DNA of 64,000 bases from Prochilodus magdalenae (GCA_024036415.1 JAMWET010001220.1:1916361-1980360), one strand, 5' to 3'. Counted from the stretch's first letter, positions 49,546-60,000 are shown. A program made the numbers and translations. Notes: generated by a model from the letters alone, not told the origin.

Positions 49546-49618
49546 TGCTATTTTTCCTATCTGTCTTATGAATGAAGTCATTTTAACACTGTGTTAATGT
49601 CCCTGTGTTCATGTTACA

Positions 49619-49722
49619 CACAGTGGTGCTTAAAAGTTTCTAAACCCATCAGATTTTCACACAAATGCTAAAAGTAGATACAGAGAATCACATTTATTGA
49701 GGAAAATGATCCAGTATTTAAT
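49619..49722 (+). repeat. Tc1-like terminal repeat fragment
   Basis: CAGTGGTGCTTAAAAGTTTC, ATCAGATTTTCACACAAATG, CTAAAAGTAGATACAGAGAA and ATTGAGGAAAATGATCCAGT correspond in order to the terminal inverted repeat of a Tc1-like fish family, with internal gaps. No transposase or opposite end adjoins. Confidence 0.65.
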
Positions 49723-49894
49723 TGTATCTAAATGTATTTCTTGCTAATCCAGCTAACTTTCATCTTGATCTTACTGTGGTGGCATTGTCATTTTTTACTG
49801 TTATGAATGCCTTATGTTCTACATATTCAGTATGATTCCATTTTATTTCTCTGGGAACTGCACTCCTCAATACATACTGTGTAGCAACAAATGA

Positions 49895-50020
49895 GTTATA
49901 TTCTCTGACTTTACATCCACAAGGTAGGAGTGCCTAGAGTGAACACAGTGCTAAAACTCCAGCAACACTGCTGTACCTGATACACACGAAACAGCACAAC
50001 ACACACTAAGGTTATATAGT
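49895..50020. repeat. Partial copy of the 27249-27712 palindromic repeat
   Basis: Contains CTCTGACTTTACATCCACAA, GTAGGAGTGCCTAGAGTG, AACTCCAGCAACACTGCTGT and ACAGCACAACACACACTAA, the same blocks found (partly in reverse) at 27249-27712. Confidence 0.65.
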
Positions 50021-50105
50021 ATAGTTGTGTGTATATGTTTACGGTTAAAATCACAAAACTACTGTAAAATCTTTGGCATCAGACAATGTTTTCATTAGTT
50101 ATATG

Positions 50106-50238
50106 TAACAGTTTCCTGTGAGGTAGCTTTTAAAGGCATCCAGGGATCAAAGGACATTGCAAGAGGGAACTATTGGCTATAACAGCAACAGGTCAAGGAG
50201 ATCATGAATAGTTAGGCCCGCACATTTGTGTGCCTATT
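50106..50238 (+). repeat. 133-bp repeat, copy 1
   Basis: Starts TAACAGTTTCCTGTGAGGTA and ends GTGTGCCTATT. The copy at 52635-52767 is in direct orientation, has equal length with no gaps, and shows five substitutions by my alignment. Not recognised as a known family; it has no coding capacity. Confidence 0.92.
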
Positions 50239-51719
50239 TGTGACATGTGCCACATGCCACAACCAAGGACAACTGGGAAATTGGTATGAAATTTGTCAGT
50301 AAGCCAACTATGATATAACTAATGACAAATACAGAAAAGTTTCAGCTCTCTCGTAACCTGCTAACCAGTGGAGCTGAAGCCTGAGTCTGCAGCCTCTTTA
50401 TTGTTTCTCTGGGGTATATTTAAAATGTGTGTAAACCATCTTTGGGTGGGTATAAAAAACAGAAATAAATAAAACATTAGTTGTAAATTATTCAATATCT
50501 CAGACTTGCAGCTGATGCATACACCACACTATGACCTATATTTACCAGCTGCAAGATTTTTGCCTGTTCGCATTTTGTTTTTTGGGTTATTTTGAGAAAA
50601 TATGTTCCACATAAAAATGGCCACAATGCTTTCTCTATTTTCTAGCCAAAGTAGCTGCTTGTATCATCCAACATGACACTCTTTATAGTGCCATATGCGT
50701 TGCAGTCATACTCTTCATCAAAAATTATAAATGAAGTTGGGTTGAATGCAATTTATATGAACCACAGGGAACATGATCTTAGATCATACAGCGAAAGTGC
50801 AATCTGCATGTATATGCCTTATTACTCCGAAGATAATAGGCGCACAGAACAGAGTGCTTTGTTTATCCAATATGCAATAATCATGCTTGAATTACCAAAA
50901 CAACTCTAATTGCCTGCTCTGAATATTTGTGCTAATAGCTAGTTACGCCATGCTGAAGAGCATCTTAAAAGGTTTCTCTGGAAATGAATCAAAGGGTTCT
51001 GCTAAGTTCACTTTCTTGTTTCTCCCTTTTTATCATTACTATTATGTCAGTCACAAGATAATCAAAGCCTTTGTGCTATTAGAGATCTATCCCAATGCAT
51101 CTCCACAGAGAGAAATGACTTTTTTCGCAGAACCTCTCAATACAGTGCAGCCATTTAGGCTCACAAAAACCTCACACCCATCCTTTTATCATCTTTCCGC
51201 ATTAATCATTCAACTCAAAAACTTCCATTATCAGTCTCGGTTAGTTCTTTGGTCAGACAGGGGAGCTCATAAGGCTTGCGGTCACAGGCAATAAGGCTGG
51301 CATTCATTGACACATCATCCACTATGGTCCAGAAAAGGATTCATGAATTACAGTGGAACATGGAGCAGGCAGCCTTGGAATAACTGGCTCTGAAATACAC
51401 TTCTGGAGAAGCACGGTACTATATATAACTCTGGATTGGTAAATTAATCCATGAGGGAAAAAATCCTCTTTTACTTTCTCTCATTCCAAATAGAAGTCCT
51501 GTGGATCAGATTTAAGAGAGATTTATAATTTTAAACAGAAGCTATGATCAGGAGAGATGTAAGCATTTAAAAGGTTTGGATAGAGTTTTTTAGTGTGGTG
51601 TGTAAAAATGTTACAAAACATAAACAAATGTCTAAATAAAATCCATTAAACATGATCTTAAGACTGTAGAAATTGTTGAGTACACTTGTTTTCCTAAAGT
51701 AAAACCGAACTAGAAGTCA
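50239..51719. other. Non-coding between the 133-bp repeat and the CpG island
   Basis: The frame 50929-51294 (121 codons, plus) has no domain. The region around 50930-51300 is free of simple repeats. Nothing else recognised. Confidence 0.4.
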
Positions 51720-51886
51720 AAGGAGCTTTATTGAATATACCGGAAGCTTTACACAACAACAAAGGACGAGCCAGCAATGCGCTGCGCTGCGTCCTACTGC
51801 TTCCGGTGAGAATGCGAGCACAGCACACTGTGCTATCCCATGATTCCACTGGAGCTGTGAAGGCATTCCGAGCTGAGGAAGAAAAA

Positions 51887-51922
51887 ATGGCAGAAAGTGG
51901 GACATCGGCTCTGTACAAGTAA
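51887..51922 (+). CDS. Possible first coding exon (upstream candidate)
   Basis: The ATG in AAAAAATGGCAG has A at -3 and G at +4. It encodes MAESGTSALYK and then meets a stop, but a splice donor-like GTAATC sits at the end (ACAA|GTAATC), so the frame could continue into an exon elsewhere. It lies in the CpG island downstream of two ETS-like sites. I do not recognise the protein. A chance ATG in GC-rich DNA is possible. Confidence 0.22.
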   Translation: MAESGTSALYK

Positions 51923-52057
51923 TCTACAACTTTTTGTGCAACACCGAGTAACGGTATGAACATCTTTGCGGTGAATATAAAGCCCATGTTTACATAAATG
52001 AATGGCGGGACTTCTACAGTGGTGGCGTGACATCTTACGTCAAATGACGTTGGCAAG

Positions 52058-52104
52058 ATGGCGGACGTAGTACATCCGAGGTTTCGTGGTTACTACGTGC
52101 TCGC
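52058..52104 (+). CDS. Possible first coding exon in the YY1 context
   Basis: CAAGATGGCGG is both a YY1-type site and a strong start context. The frame reads MADVVHPRFRGYYVLA and closes at a stop, yet a consensus-like donor GTAAGA occurs at TCGC|GTAAGA, just before the stop. YY1 sites overlapping the first ATG are common in vertebrate housekeeping genes. The protein is not recognised and no second exon could be identified. Confidence 0.28.
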
Positions 52105-52275
52105 GTAAGAGCCTACGGCTTCACCAGGTGTGTGTTTGGTTTATAAACAGGAAGTACAGCTGAATCCAATCAGTATTTTGGAGACCTAGCGCGGGAGTGA
52201 TTGGTAGACTGTGGACATGTGGGTGTGACGTCATCGGGTAGTGCACTCTGGGAAATGGAGTCTGGGAGAACAGCT

Positions 52276-52634
52276 GCGTCAAGAAGTTAATGCATTTGTT
52301 TATATAATATTGTTTATACAATAAGTACATATACTTCTTGAACTGCACAAACTATTGTCATTATTGGTATTAAACATGATAGTCATAATAATTTGGGGTT
52401 GATGAGATTAAATTGAGGAATAACAAAACTGTATGTCATTTTATGATCACATTTGATGAACAAATGCTGTTGTTTTGATTTGACAAAATTAGCAGTTGGC
52501 CCTGCCCATTAAGGAACTTTTTTTTTTTTTGAATGCGGCACTACATGAGACAGCCAAAAAAAAGATGATTTACATTCAATAGCTTTCGTTACTATTGAGA
52601 CTAGATTAGTTTATTTTATTGGGATTTATATATA
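52276..52634. other. Non-coding, nothing recognised
   Basis: AT-rich, with an 11-bp poly-T at about 52520. No exon with a recognisable product follows the island here. Confidence 0.4.
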
Positions 52635-52767
52635 TAACAGTTTCCTGTGAGGTAGCTTTTAAAGGCATCCAGGGATCAAAGAACATTGCAAGAGGGAACT
52701 ATTGGCTGTAACAGCCACAGGTCAAGGAGATCATGAATAGTTAGGCCTGCGCATTTGTGTGCCTATT
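52635..52767 (+). repeat. 133-bp repeat, copy 2
   Basis: Direct-orientation partner of 50106-50238, at about 96 percent identity. The right border runs into a TA microsatellite; past it, GTTACAACCATGGACC resembles GCCACAACCAAGGACA beyond copy 1, so the homology may extend further and have been split by the TA repeat. Confidence 0.92.
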
Positions 52768-53155
52768 GATATATATATATATATCTCAGGGCATCTGTTA
52801 CAACCATGGACCTTTTGCACAGGATAGGAAAATATTACTATAATAATAATTACAGAAATGAGCTACTCCCAGTTACACACTTCTGTCACACCACAAACAA
52901 AGTTCCATTAACAGCACATTGCATGTATACATGCAAATTTTGCATGTCCAAAACAAATATTTGACTGTAATTTTATTTACTTAAGCATCTTCCTAGAAGT
53001 CCTGAGTGAATGCTGATGCGGTGTTTTAATAGCTGTGTCATTAGCACAGGACTTATAAGTCAACACTGCAACTTCAAATGAATGTTTTTTAATGTTGTTT
53101 ACATGATTTAATATTCAGAGTCGTCTGCTTGAGGTAGAATAACACATACCATCAC
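52768..53155. other. TA microsatellite and unique DNA
   Basis: A short TA run at 52769-52786, then AT-rich sequence without recognised content. Confidence 0.5.
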
Positions 53156-53250
53156 AAGTAAAGGCTTCTTGAGTGTCTGCATGCTAAGTGAAGACTTCTT
53201 GAGTGTCTGCATGCTAAGTAAAGGCGTTGTGACTGTCTGCATGCTAAAGA
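53156..53250. repeat. 30-bp minisatellite, about three units
   Basis: Units of AAGGCTTCTTGAGTGTCTGC plus ATGCTAAGT begin at 53161, 53191 and 53221. The second unit differs at two or three sites and the third is more diverged. The period is a multiple of three, so the antisense frame shows LACRHSRS repeats; this is not evidence for a gene. Confidence 0.9.
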
Positions 53251-53765
53251 AAAAAGTGCAAAACTCTCTTCCCAAAATTGTGATTTAGGGAGAAAAGCAT
53301 GAAATAGTATGAAAAAATATGGAAGTATGGAAAAAAGCACTTCTAGAACTGAATACCCTGCCCTAGAACCAACAAAACAGGAGTGTTTATAGATTGTGGA
53401 CTGTGCTTATGGGTGAAAATTGAAGCTGTGCAGTGTGTGACAAGAGAGGAGAAGAGATGCAGGAAAAAGGGATGATTAATGTGTGCGGCACCTAAATCCA
53501 TACAAACTTCATAAGTGGACTTCAGGGAAACAGTACAAAGGAGAACTGCTGCCTATAATTTGAAACTGATTTGCAGGGGGCTCTATTTTAATCTCCCTGT
53601 CTCCAGGCAGTGATAAGTTGGGATGGTATGGAACCGTGTTCATCAGGAACCTCGTCATATTAACCTACAGCTGGCTCGTGATGGAATGTTAATATAAGCC
53701 AAGCATGAACAGTCAATGTTAATTTTGCTCTAAAGATTATTATCATTTATGTCAATAATGGTATA
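53251..53765. other. Non-coding, nothing recognised
   Basis: Unique-looking sequence up to the hAT target site. Confidence 0.4.
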
Positions 53766-53773
53766 ATAAAGGT
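53766..53773. repeat. hAT target-site duplication, left
   Basis: ATAAAGGT, identical to 55826-55833. Confidence 0.93.
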
Positions 53774-54019
53774 CAGACGTGTGGACTCGAGTCACATGAC
53801 TTGGACTCGAGTCCGACTCGAGTCACTAAACTGATGACTTGTGACTTGACTCGACAACATTACTAAAGACTTGCGACTTGACTTAGACTTTACCTTTACT
53901 GACTTGGACTTGGAATCGGACTTGAGCTTTAAGACTCGAAAAGACTTGACAACCCTACTTTAACATAATGAATAAGTAAAACTGAATCACGTAACTGGAT
54001 CATTTTATATTAAATGTCG

Positions 54020-54157
54020 CTGTAACGCTAGGGAGCTGAGCCGCTCAGCCCAAATGATCCGTAACCTAGCAACAAGTAAAGCCGTAACCGTACAGCCAAT
54101 CACGGGAAGCTTTGAGGGGGGCGCCAGTGTTGAATTTGTGCGGAGAAGACGAGTAAC
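54020..54157 (+). promoter_or_regulatory. Internal promoter region of the hAT element
   Basis: Locally CpG-enriched, with CCAAT at 54096-54100 and the GC-rich GGGGGGCGCCAG shortly before the ATG at 54158. Its position directly upstream of the BED exon suggests it drove the transposase. Confidence 0.45.
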
Positions 54158-54304
54158 ATGATCCCAAAAATAATCCTGTTCAACTACAAAGATTATAATG
54201 TAGTAAATAAAAGAAGAACTGCGGTATGCAAGACATGTGGAGTCAAGATCACGGGTGGAGATGCAACCACTTCAAACTCGACATTTGAGGCTGCACAAAG
54301 AACA
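54158..54304 (+). pseudogene. BED-type zinc-finger exon of a hAT transposase, frameshifted
   Basis: The frame starts MIPKIILFNYKDYNVVNKRR and continues TAVCKTCGVKITGGDATTSN, giving the CxxC half of a BED finger (a DNA-binding domain typical of hAT transposases and ZBED proteins). The histidine half appears one frame over as TRHLRLHKEQ (HxxxH), so a small deletion has shifted the frame inside the finger. A consensus splice donor GTAAGT follows at 54305-54310. The start context has A at -3. No downstream catalytic exon was found within the element. Confidence 0.75.
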
Positions 54305-54559
54305 GTAAGTCTGTGCTGTGTATATTTCGCGTATAGCAGTTAGCAGTTAGCAAGCTAGCAAACGTAGCGACATAATAATAAACAACAGCGAATGTAAACA
54401 AAGCTGTTGTCCTCTGTTCGTCCCTCTCTCACACCGTTCACTGTGAGAAATTTTACTGAAAATTAAAGTGTTTAGGAACCACAGCATCTCAGCCACGACG
54501 TGGTGAATTAGCATAGAGCAGAAAAGTGTCAAACACAGCAGTTCACACATGCTGTTATA

Positions 54560-54571
54560 TATGTATGTATA

Positions 54572-54628
<57 letters not shown>
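54560..54628. repeat. TA microsatellite inside the hAT element
   Basis: A TA run from about 54567, with one ACATAT interruption, leads straight into the MITE end. Confidence 0.93.
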
Positions 54629-54632
<4 letters not shown>

Positions 54633-54878
54633 TCGCTGTCCAAGGAAAAACAAGTATCTCCAAAATGGCAACTTTACAAGAGAGGCCAAAAACCTCATTC
54701 AATTTTAATGTAAGTCAATGGAACCAGACGTTTTTCTAAGCAATTTTGGGCCATTTCTGTTGGTCTATTCATCATGTAGATCTCACAGTGTAAACGACTG
54801 CCGCTGTTTTCAAGTTATGCATAAAAGTCAAAATGGACAAAAAATGGAGATACATGTTTTTCATTGGACGGCGACGAT
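54629..54878. mobile_element. TA-flanked MITE, copy 2
   Basis: The left end ATCGTCGCTGTCCAAGGAAA and the right end TTTTTCATTGGACGGCGACG with ATAT form inverted repeats. The interior matches the copy at 7451-7706 block by block (CTCCAAAATGGCAACTTTAC, GGGCCATTTCTGTTGGTC, AAAAAATGGAGATAC). It adjoins TA sequence on both sides. The plus-strand frame 54718-55080 that crosses it is not a gene. Confidence 0.88.
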
Positions 54879-54978
54879 ATATATATTACAGGTCCATACA
54901 TTAACGCTTATGGGTTTAGAATGTGATGTCATTAAAAATTCCTGTAGGTGGAATGTGTTCTACTACTTCATTATAGTG

Positions 54979-55171
54979 TGGTGTTCCTCAACCTTGGCCT
55001 TCGAGGCCCACTGCCCTGCACATTTTAGTGTTTTTTTCTGCTTCAACACCTATTTTAACTCAGTAATGGGCTGGTTATGAGGTGATTAGTTGGATCAGAT
55101 GTGTTGGTAGAAGGGAAAACAATAAAAAGTGCAGGGCAGTGGGCCTCCAGGGCCAGGGTTGAGAAACAATG
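54979..55171. mobile_element. Palindromic hAT-type MITE
   Basis: The left part GTGTTCCTCAACCTTGGCCT and the right part (reverse complement) GTTTCTCAACCCTGGCCCTG are inverted repeats; CCCACTGCCCTGCACATTTT pairs with AAAAGTGCAGGGCAGTGGG. Flanking 8-mers TTATAGTG and ATGTAGTG agree at six of eight positions, as expected for an old hAT target duplication. A frequent fish repeat type; no coding capacity. Confidence 0.78.
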
Positions 55172-55642
55172 ATGTAGTGTACTTTGTTAGCCTGTTTACA
55201 GAAATTTATAGCATACTGAAACAGCTCATATGATATCATGAATCATATGATATTCTTGTCCTTTCCTAATTTTTTTTAATCCATAAACCTTGACTTTTTG
55301 TTGCTGTAAACTGTGGTATAATGTCACATTCATTTTTCCATACTGCGTTTAGTACATATCTATTAGAGATTACAGTAAGTACTTTGTTTACTGCACAGTA
55401 CTTTGCAGGTTATTTAATCCTCAAATTATTTAATTAACGATTTGCACTACTTGTTCCTGTTAAGTAAAATAGCACTTTGTTGTTTGAACTGTTTGAGATG
55501 ATGCAAGTTGTTTTTGTTATACTAAATACAAACTTTAAAAACATTTATGATTATGTCAGTTTAATATACTATGAATCAGCTGCATCAGTTATGTGAAATA
55601 TTGAAATGACATCTGGTGACTTGACTAGGACTTGAAGTTTAA

Positions 55643-55775
55643 GACTTGGGACTTGACTTAAGACTTGCTTGTATTGACTTGGGACTTGACTTGAGACTTG
55701 CTTGTATTGACTTGGGACTTGACTCGAGACTTGCTTGTATTGACTTGGGACTTGACTCGTGACTTGATTGTTAAG
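55643..55775 (+). repeat. Subterminal 33-bp tandem repeat of the hAT element
   Basis: About four units of ACTTGGGACTTGACTYRAGA plus CTTGCTTGTATTG. Each unit itself contains three GACTTG-like words. The left subterminal region (53780-53960) uses the same words in the same direction but without regular spacing. Such motif arrays can be transposase binding sites. Confidence 0.85.
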
Positions 55776-55825
55776 ACTTGAGACTTACTTGTTACTTGCA
55801 ACTTAGTGACTTGTTCCCATGTCTG

Positions 55826-55833
55826 ATAAAGGT
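55826..55833. repeat. hAT target-site duplication, right
   Basis: ATAAAGGT, identical to 53766-53773. Confidence 0.93.
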
Positions 55834-56979
55834 ATGGAAACAGGTGCCACCAAGCTTAACTCTCACAGGATATAAAGATCAATTGCACTGCATCCCTGTA
55901 TTATTTAATCCATTTATTCAGTAGTAAATATAATCAGAAATACAGTGCACAATGCCAAAAATGATAAAGATAGAACAGAACCGATTAGCTCTGTGTGTCT
56001 TGTCTAGCAGCACAAGAGCATGAAGTGCTGTAGGCTACTGTAAACGACAAACAAAACAGCTGCTTTGACCCATATTATAAGATCTAAGGCAGTGCAGCAG
56101 CTATCAGATCCCACTTGGAGCAGCAACAAGACACTCGTGTCCAGTTCTGTATGCTTACAAGCAACAAAACAAAATGATCAAGTCAAAATTATACTCATTT
56201 TATGTCTGATCCCCTTAAAAAGCTTAAAGAGGGGAAAAATACTTTTGCCATTTTGAGCAATATTATAATGCTGGCTGTACCTAGATTGTCCTCACTTGTA
56301 CCACATTGTCCCAGCATGGATTATACTAAGATACTAAGATCAAAGTCAGCTCCTGCTCTTTTTTCATTTGAAATGACCAACAGAATATATTTATATTAAG
56401 AGCCTGACCTCAATCAGGCATGATGACTTCTGCTTCCCTGCTTTTAGAGTGAACCTCAGGACCAGCATTGCATTTTGGGTTTACTGATAAACACAATTAC
56501 TATGACTGACAGCACATCCCTACAAGAGTGATATGCCTGCTCAAATAAACACACTAAACAGGATTTTACTGACACGTGCAAGCACGCACACACACACACA
56601 CACGCACACACTCAAAGATGTCTCTGGTCTGGGTAAAAAAATCAAGAAGGTTTAGAGAGAGACAGACCTAGAAATGAAAGTGTAATAAGAATTTCAAGAG
56701 TAGCAGAAGGGCAGGGGATCTATTTACGAGCAAATCATTACAAGATCATGATGAGAGCCTCTAGTTTGTGGCTCAAATAACCAGCTACCTATAGAAGTGC
56801 AAATCAAATATGAAAGCTATTAAAAATCTAACACAAAACAAGGGAACACAATTATAGCATGGCACAAGAACCATAAAGACAGAGATCACCCTTTCATTCA
56901 AAGTCAAAAGGATCATTAAATACAAATAATTGACTTTCCAGCATCAGGAAAAAAGAAAAAGCTATATTTAATGATAAAT

Positions 56980-57011
<32 letters not shown>

Positions 57012-60000
57012 AATAATAATAATAATAATATGAAGCTAAATACAGCATATTATCATTTTAGTATTGAGTGTGTCTGCCTTTTGCCTTTCCCAATTTCCAA
57101 ACAGACTCATCAGTGCCTCACAAACAAAATATTCCTCTTTTTATGCAATTCGTTGTAATTTTTTTCACTTCCTTCCTTCCTTCATCTTAATCCTGATCTC
57201 CTGAGAAATGTTCCCTGTAGCCTTTTCAGATGCACATGGAAAATAAATGTGCAAGGCAGTTAAGGTGAGTTTGGGTAGTTGCTGCTGAAGGGGAAGGTAA
57301 TGCCTGTGACTCCTTGGGGAGCAGCTTTCACAGCTGTAAATCTGTTTTAAGATGAGAAGAACAAATTTAATTACAATCTGAGAACTGATAGGTGTGTTTT
57401 TGTGAACATTTCAGTTCATTATACTATATTTTTCCTGCTTTGTTCACGACAATAAAAAAGAGTAAATTAATAGCCGCTTGGACTAATAAAGAAAACCTTG
57501 GTCTCTGACTGGCCTCAGGTTTAAATGGTATTAAACATTACAGTCACATGGGTTTTAGGTGTGGGGTTATCTGCCTCAAGGTTTATAGCCAGTCAGAAAT
57601 AAATAAATAAAAATAATTCAATTAAATAAATAAAAGTCACCATCACTAGAATCCATAAGTACACTACGCTAAGATGTGAAGCCGACTTTCTAACTGCAAT
57701 AAAACATCTGTGTCTCTGTGTCTGATTAATTTCTTCCCTGTGCCGAACAGACATACTCTGCAGGCCTAACAGGCCAATTTGATTGGCACATCTTGACTAG
57801 GTCGGGAGAATAAACAAACCACTGTGTGGGTAGATGATAAAATACTGGTGCATATTTATTTCTGTGTACTGAACTGGCTTTAGATCTGCTCTGTCCATAA
57901 TGAGGCATTTGTTATGTAAGGTGTTTTCCAATAGCCAACGATGATGCACCCAAATACAAGCAAAGATAAGATTTGTGTGGGTCTGTGATGAGCATCCCAG
58001 TAGCGTTTGTAATCATCATCCTCAGGCAGGTTCTTGAAAGGTCTCATACAGCCTTGACTGGCATCTCAAGACGATTAAGGGATGGATAAGCCAGCTTTAA
58101 CCAGCTTTAATCCTTTCTCAAGGAATGACATGTCATGCAAGGAATTCCATATTAAAGCACACATTACTATGATGTCAAAAAGCTGTGAACACTATTGGGC
58201 AGGCCTAGTCCGTGACTTGAGTAACCTGAAGAAGAATGTAAAAAAGGAAATAAGAGTATGGATCAATATCTCATCTGTATTGGTGCTGGTGTCACATAAT
58301 CCTGAAGTAATGGTACTGATTGACAAACACAGTTAAGTGTAATGTGTCTGGACACTTGATGGTTGGCTGGATAGTTTGTTTGTTTTAGTTGTTTGCTTTT
58401 TTATTTACTTTCATTTACATAGCAAAACAAATAAACAATGCACTCATTTCTGCATATGTAATTGTTATCTGGATTAATGTGAGCTTCAAGACTTCAAAAA
58501 GCACCCCATGAAACTTCTTCAGAGAATGCAAAGTTAACATATATGTATGTGAAAACCAAGCTCCAGATTTTTGCTCTTGTTGGCTAATGTTTCTAGTGAG
58601 ATCAAGGACACATTGTTTACAGAGAACACAATTCTGCCCACTGTAATGCACAATTATTGTTTACTTTCTGAATTTAATTTAATTTGGAGAAAAAAAAATG
58701 GGCTGTTCAAAAGCCATGGCGCATTGTATACACTTTTTCTTAAAATTTTCAACTCAGCAGAAAATATGCTGAAAAAGGCATTTAAAATCAACAAAACATG
58801 TCATCTGTCTGTTGTGGTCTAATTATTATGAGTGTGAGTACTGATAGTAGCCGGTACCAGCCCCCTTCAGGCACTTTGTGTAACAACGCCACATATTTCT
58901 TGGAGACTTGCCACATTTTTATTAATTGAAGGTTTATACACACCTGTCTGTTTATTATCAATCCCTGCTGGTGGTCTTGTAAAACTCTTTAGCACCCCTT
59001 TTTTTTTACATCTGCACAGAGTCTCTTCATGTTGCAATTTTAGCATGGAGGGTTTAAATCAGCTGCATCTGTAGCTTCAGGACCTGCCTTTTTGCTTTCA
59101 ACATAACATCTTTGAGTCAACCAGTTTTCTTCCCTTTCTTTATTAATTACAGAGAAACACGTCAGACACACCAGTAGCGATTGAGATGCACACTGAGATG
59201 CAGATGTTAAGTATGTGACCACTACATAATTCTGCATGTCATTTCATAGCTGATGTCTTCTGTATTTACAGTTTTGATGTCTTCTCTACAAAACTTTTGT
59301 GAAGGGGTTTGTCTAAACTTCTTCCCGGGACTGAAAAGTAAGGAGGCGTGTCACCAAAGACAGGCGAGACTACTGAACCACTCAGTGTTGGCCGTCAGTG
59401 CATGTTTGTGTGAGGACGAGTCAGTGGCCCGTCAAGCTGATGCAACAGAAGAATGACTGTACGAGAAAGATCTGACAGCAAGCACATACACATGCAGTGT
59501 ACAGTGACAAGCAGTCTCTCCAGACCCAATTATCAGCTCTTTCTAAGTTGAGGAGCACAAAAGGCCTGCTGTGTGTGAGTGAATGTGTTTGTGGATGTGT
59601 ACGTACATTTAAGGGCACGAAAACAGACTGGGCTGCAATTACTTCATTTTAGCTTCAAGCTCAAAAAAAGCGTAACACAACGGCCCTTAGAAACCTCACG
59701 ACACAAAATGACTTCGTCATCTTAACCATAATACTGATGCTCCCCTGTCTGAAAGTCCTGCATTACTGGTCACCCAATATATTAGAATGAGTGTTCTAAT
59801 AATATCACTGGAAAATGGATTGCGCAAGATGTTGAAAACATTCCTTTGAGGTTGTGGTCCATATTGAACTTAAACATCTGCCACCTCCCAATGGTGTTTT
59901 ATTGGATTTGCTCCTGGTGTCTAGGAAGGCCAGTGAAAAACACTGAACTCACTGCCTGCATTGTCTCACTGTATGTTCAGGAAACCTGTCTGAGATTACT

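Larger units (their letters stand above)
51725..52275. promoter_or_regulatory. CpG-dense promoter-like island
   Basis: I count about 30 CpG pairs in roughly 550 bp, while neighbouring DNA has very few. Motifs by eye: ETS-like CCGGAAGC (51740) and CTTCCGGTGAG (51800); paired CRE-like TTACGTCAAATGACGT (about 52035); YY1-type CAAGATGGCGG (52054-52064); CCAAT (52165) and inverted ATTGG (52199); E2F-like GCGCGGGA (52189); CRE TGACGTCA (52226-52233); and, on the minus strand, TTTCCCAGAGTGCA, close to the ZNF143 site. This set is typical of housekeeping or bidirectional vertebrate promoters. No TATA box is obvious on the plus strand; GTTTATAAAC lies near 52139. It could alternatively belong to an unrecognised transposon. 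Confidence 0.6.
53774..55825 (+). mobile_element. hAT-type element, complete ends, internally deleted
   Basis: The left end CAGACGTGTGGACTCGAGTC and the right end (reverse complement) CAGACATGGGAACAAGTCAC form short inverted repeats. They are enclosed by a perfect 8-bp duplication ATAAAGGT, which defines a hAT insertion. Subterminal sequence on both sides consists of GACTTG/GACTCGAGTC-type motifs, regular on the right. A CpG-rich segment at about 54020-54155 with a CCAAT box precedes an ATG exon with a BED-finger pattern and a GTAAGT donor. The rest of the transposase, including any dimerisation domain, was not found in the 2052 bp. Two smaller MITEs and a TA microsatellite occupy the middle. 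Non-autonomous. Confidence 0.9.

Noticed and set aside
50106..50238. tRNA- or 5S-derived SINE
   Set aside because: No convincing A box/B box pair or poly-A/short tandem tail is visible.
51694..52056. 120-codon minus-strand frame within the CpG island as a gene
   Set aside because: GC-rich DNA keeps frames open by chance; the protein has no recognisable domain. An AATAAA lies near its end, but no other support exists.
53156..53250. CRISPR-like repeat array
   Set aside because: Units are contiguous without spacers and the genome is a vertebrate; this is a minisatellite.
54718..55080. 120-codon plus-strand frame
   Set aside because: It spans the right half of one MITE and the start of another inside the hAT element.
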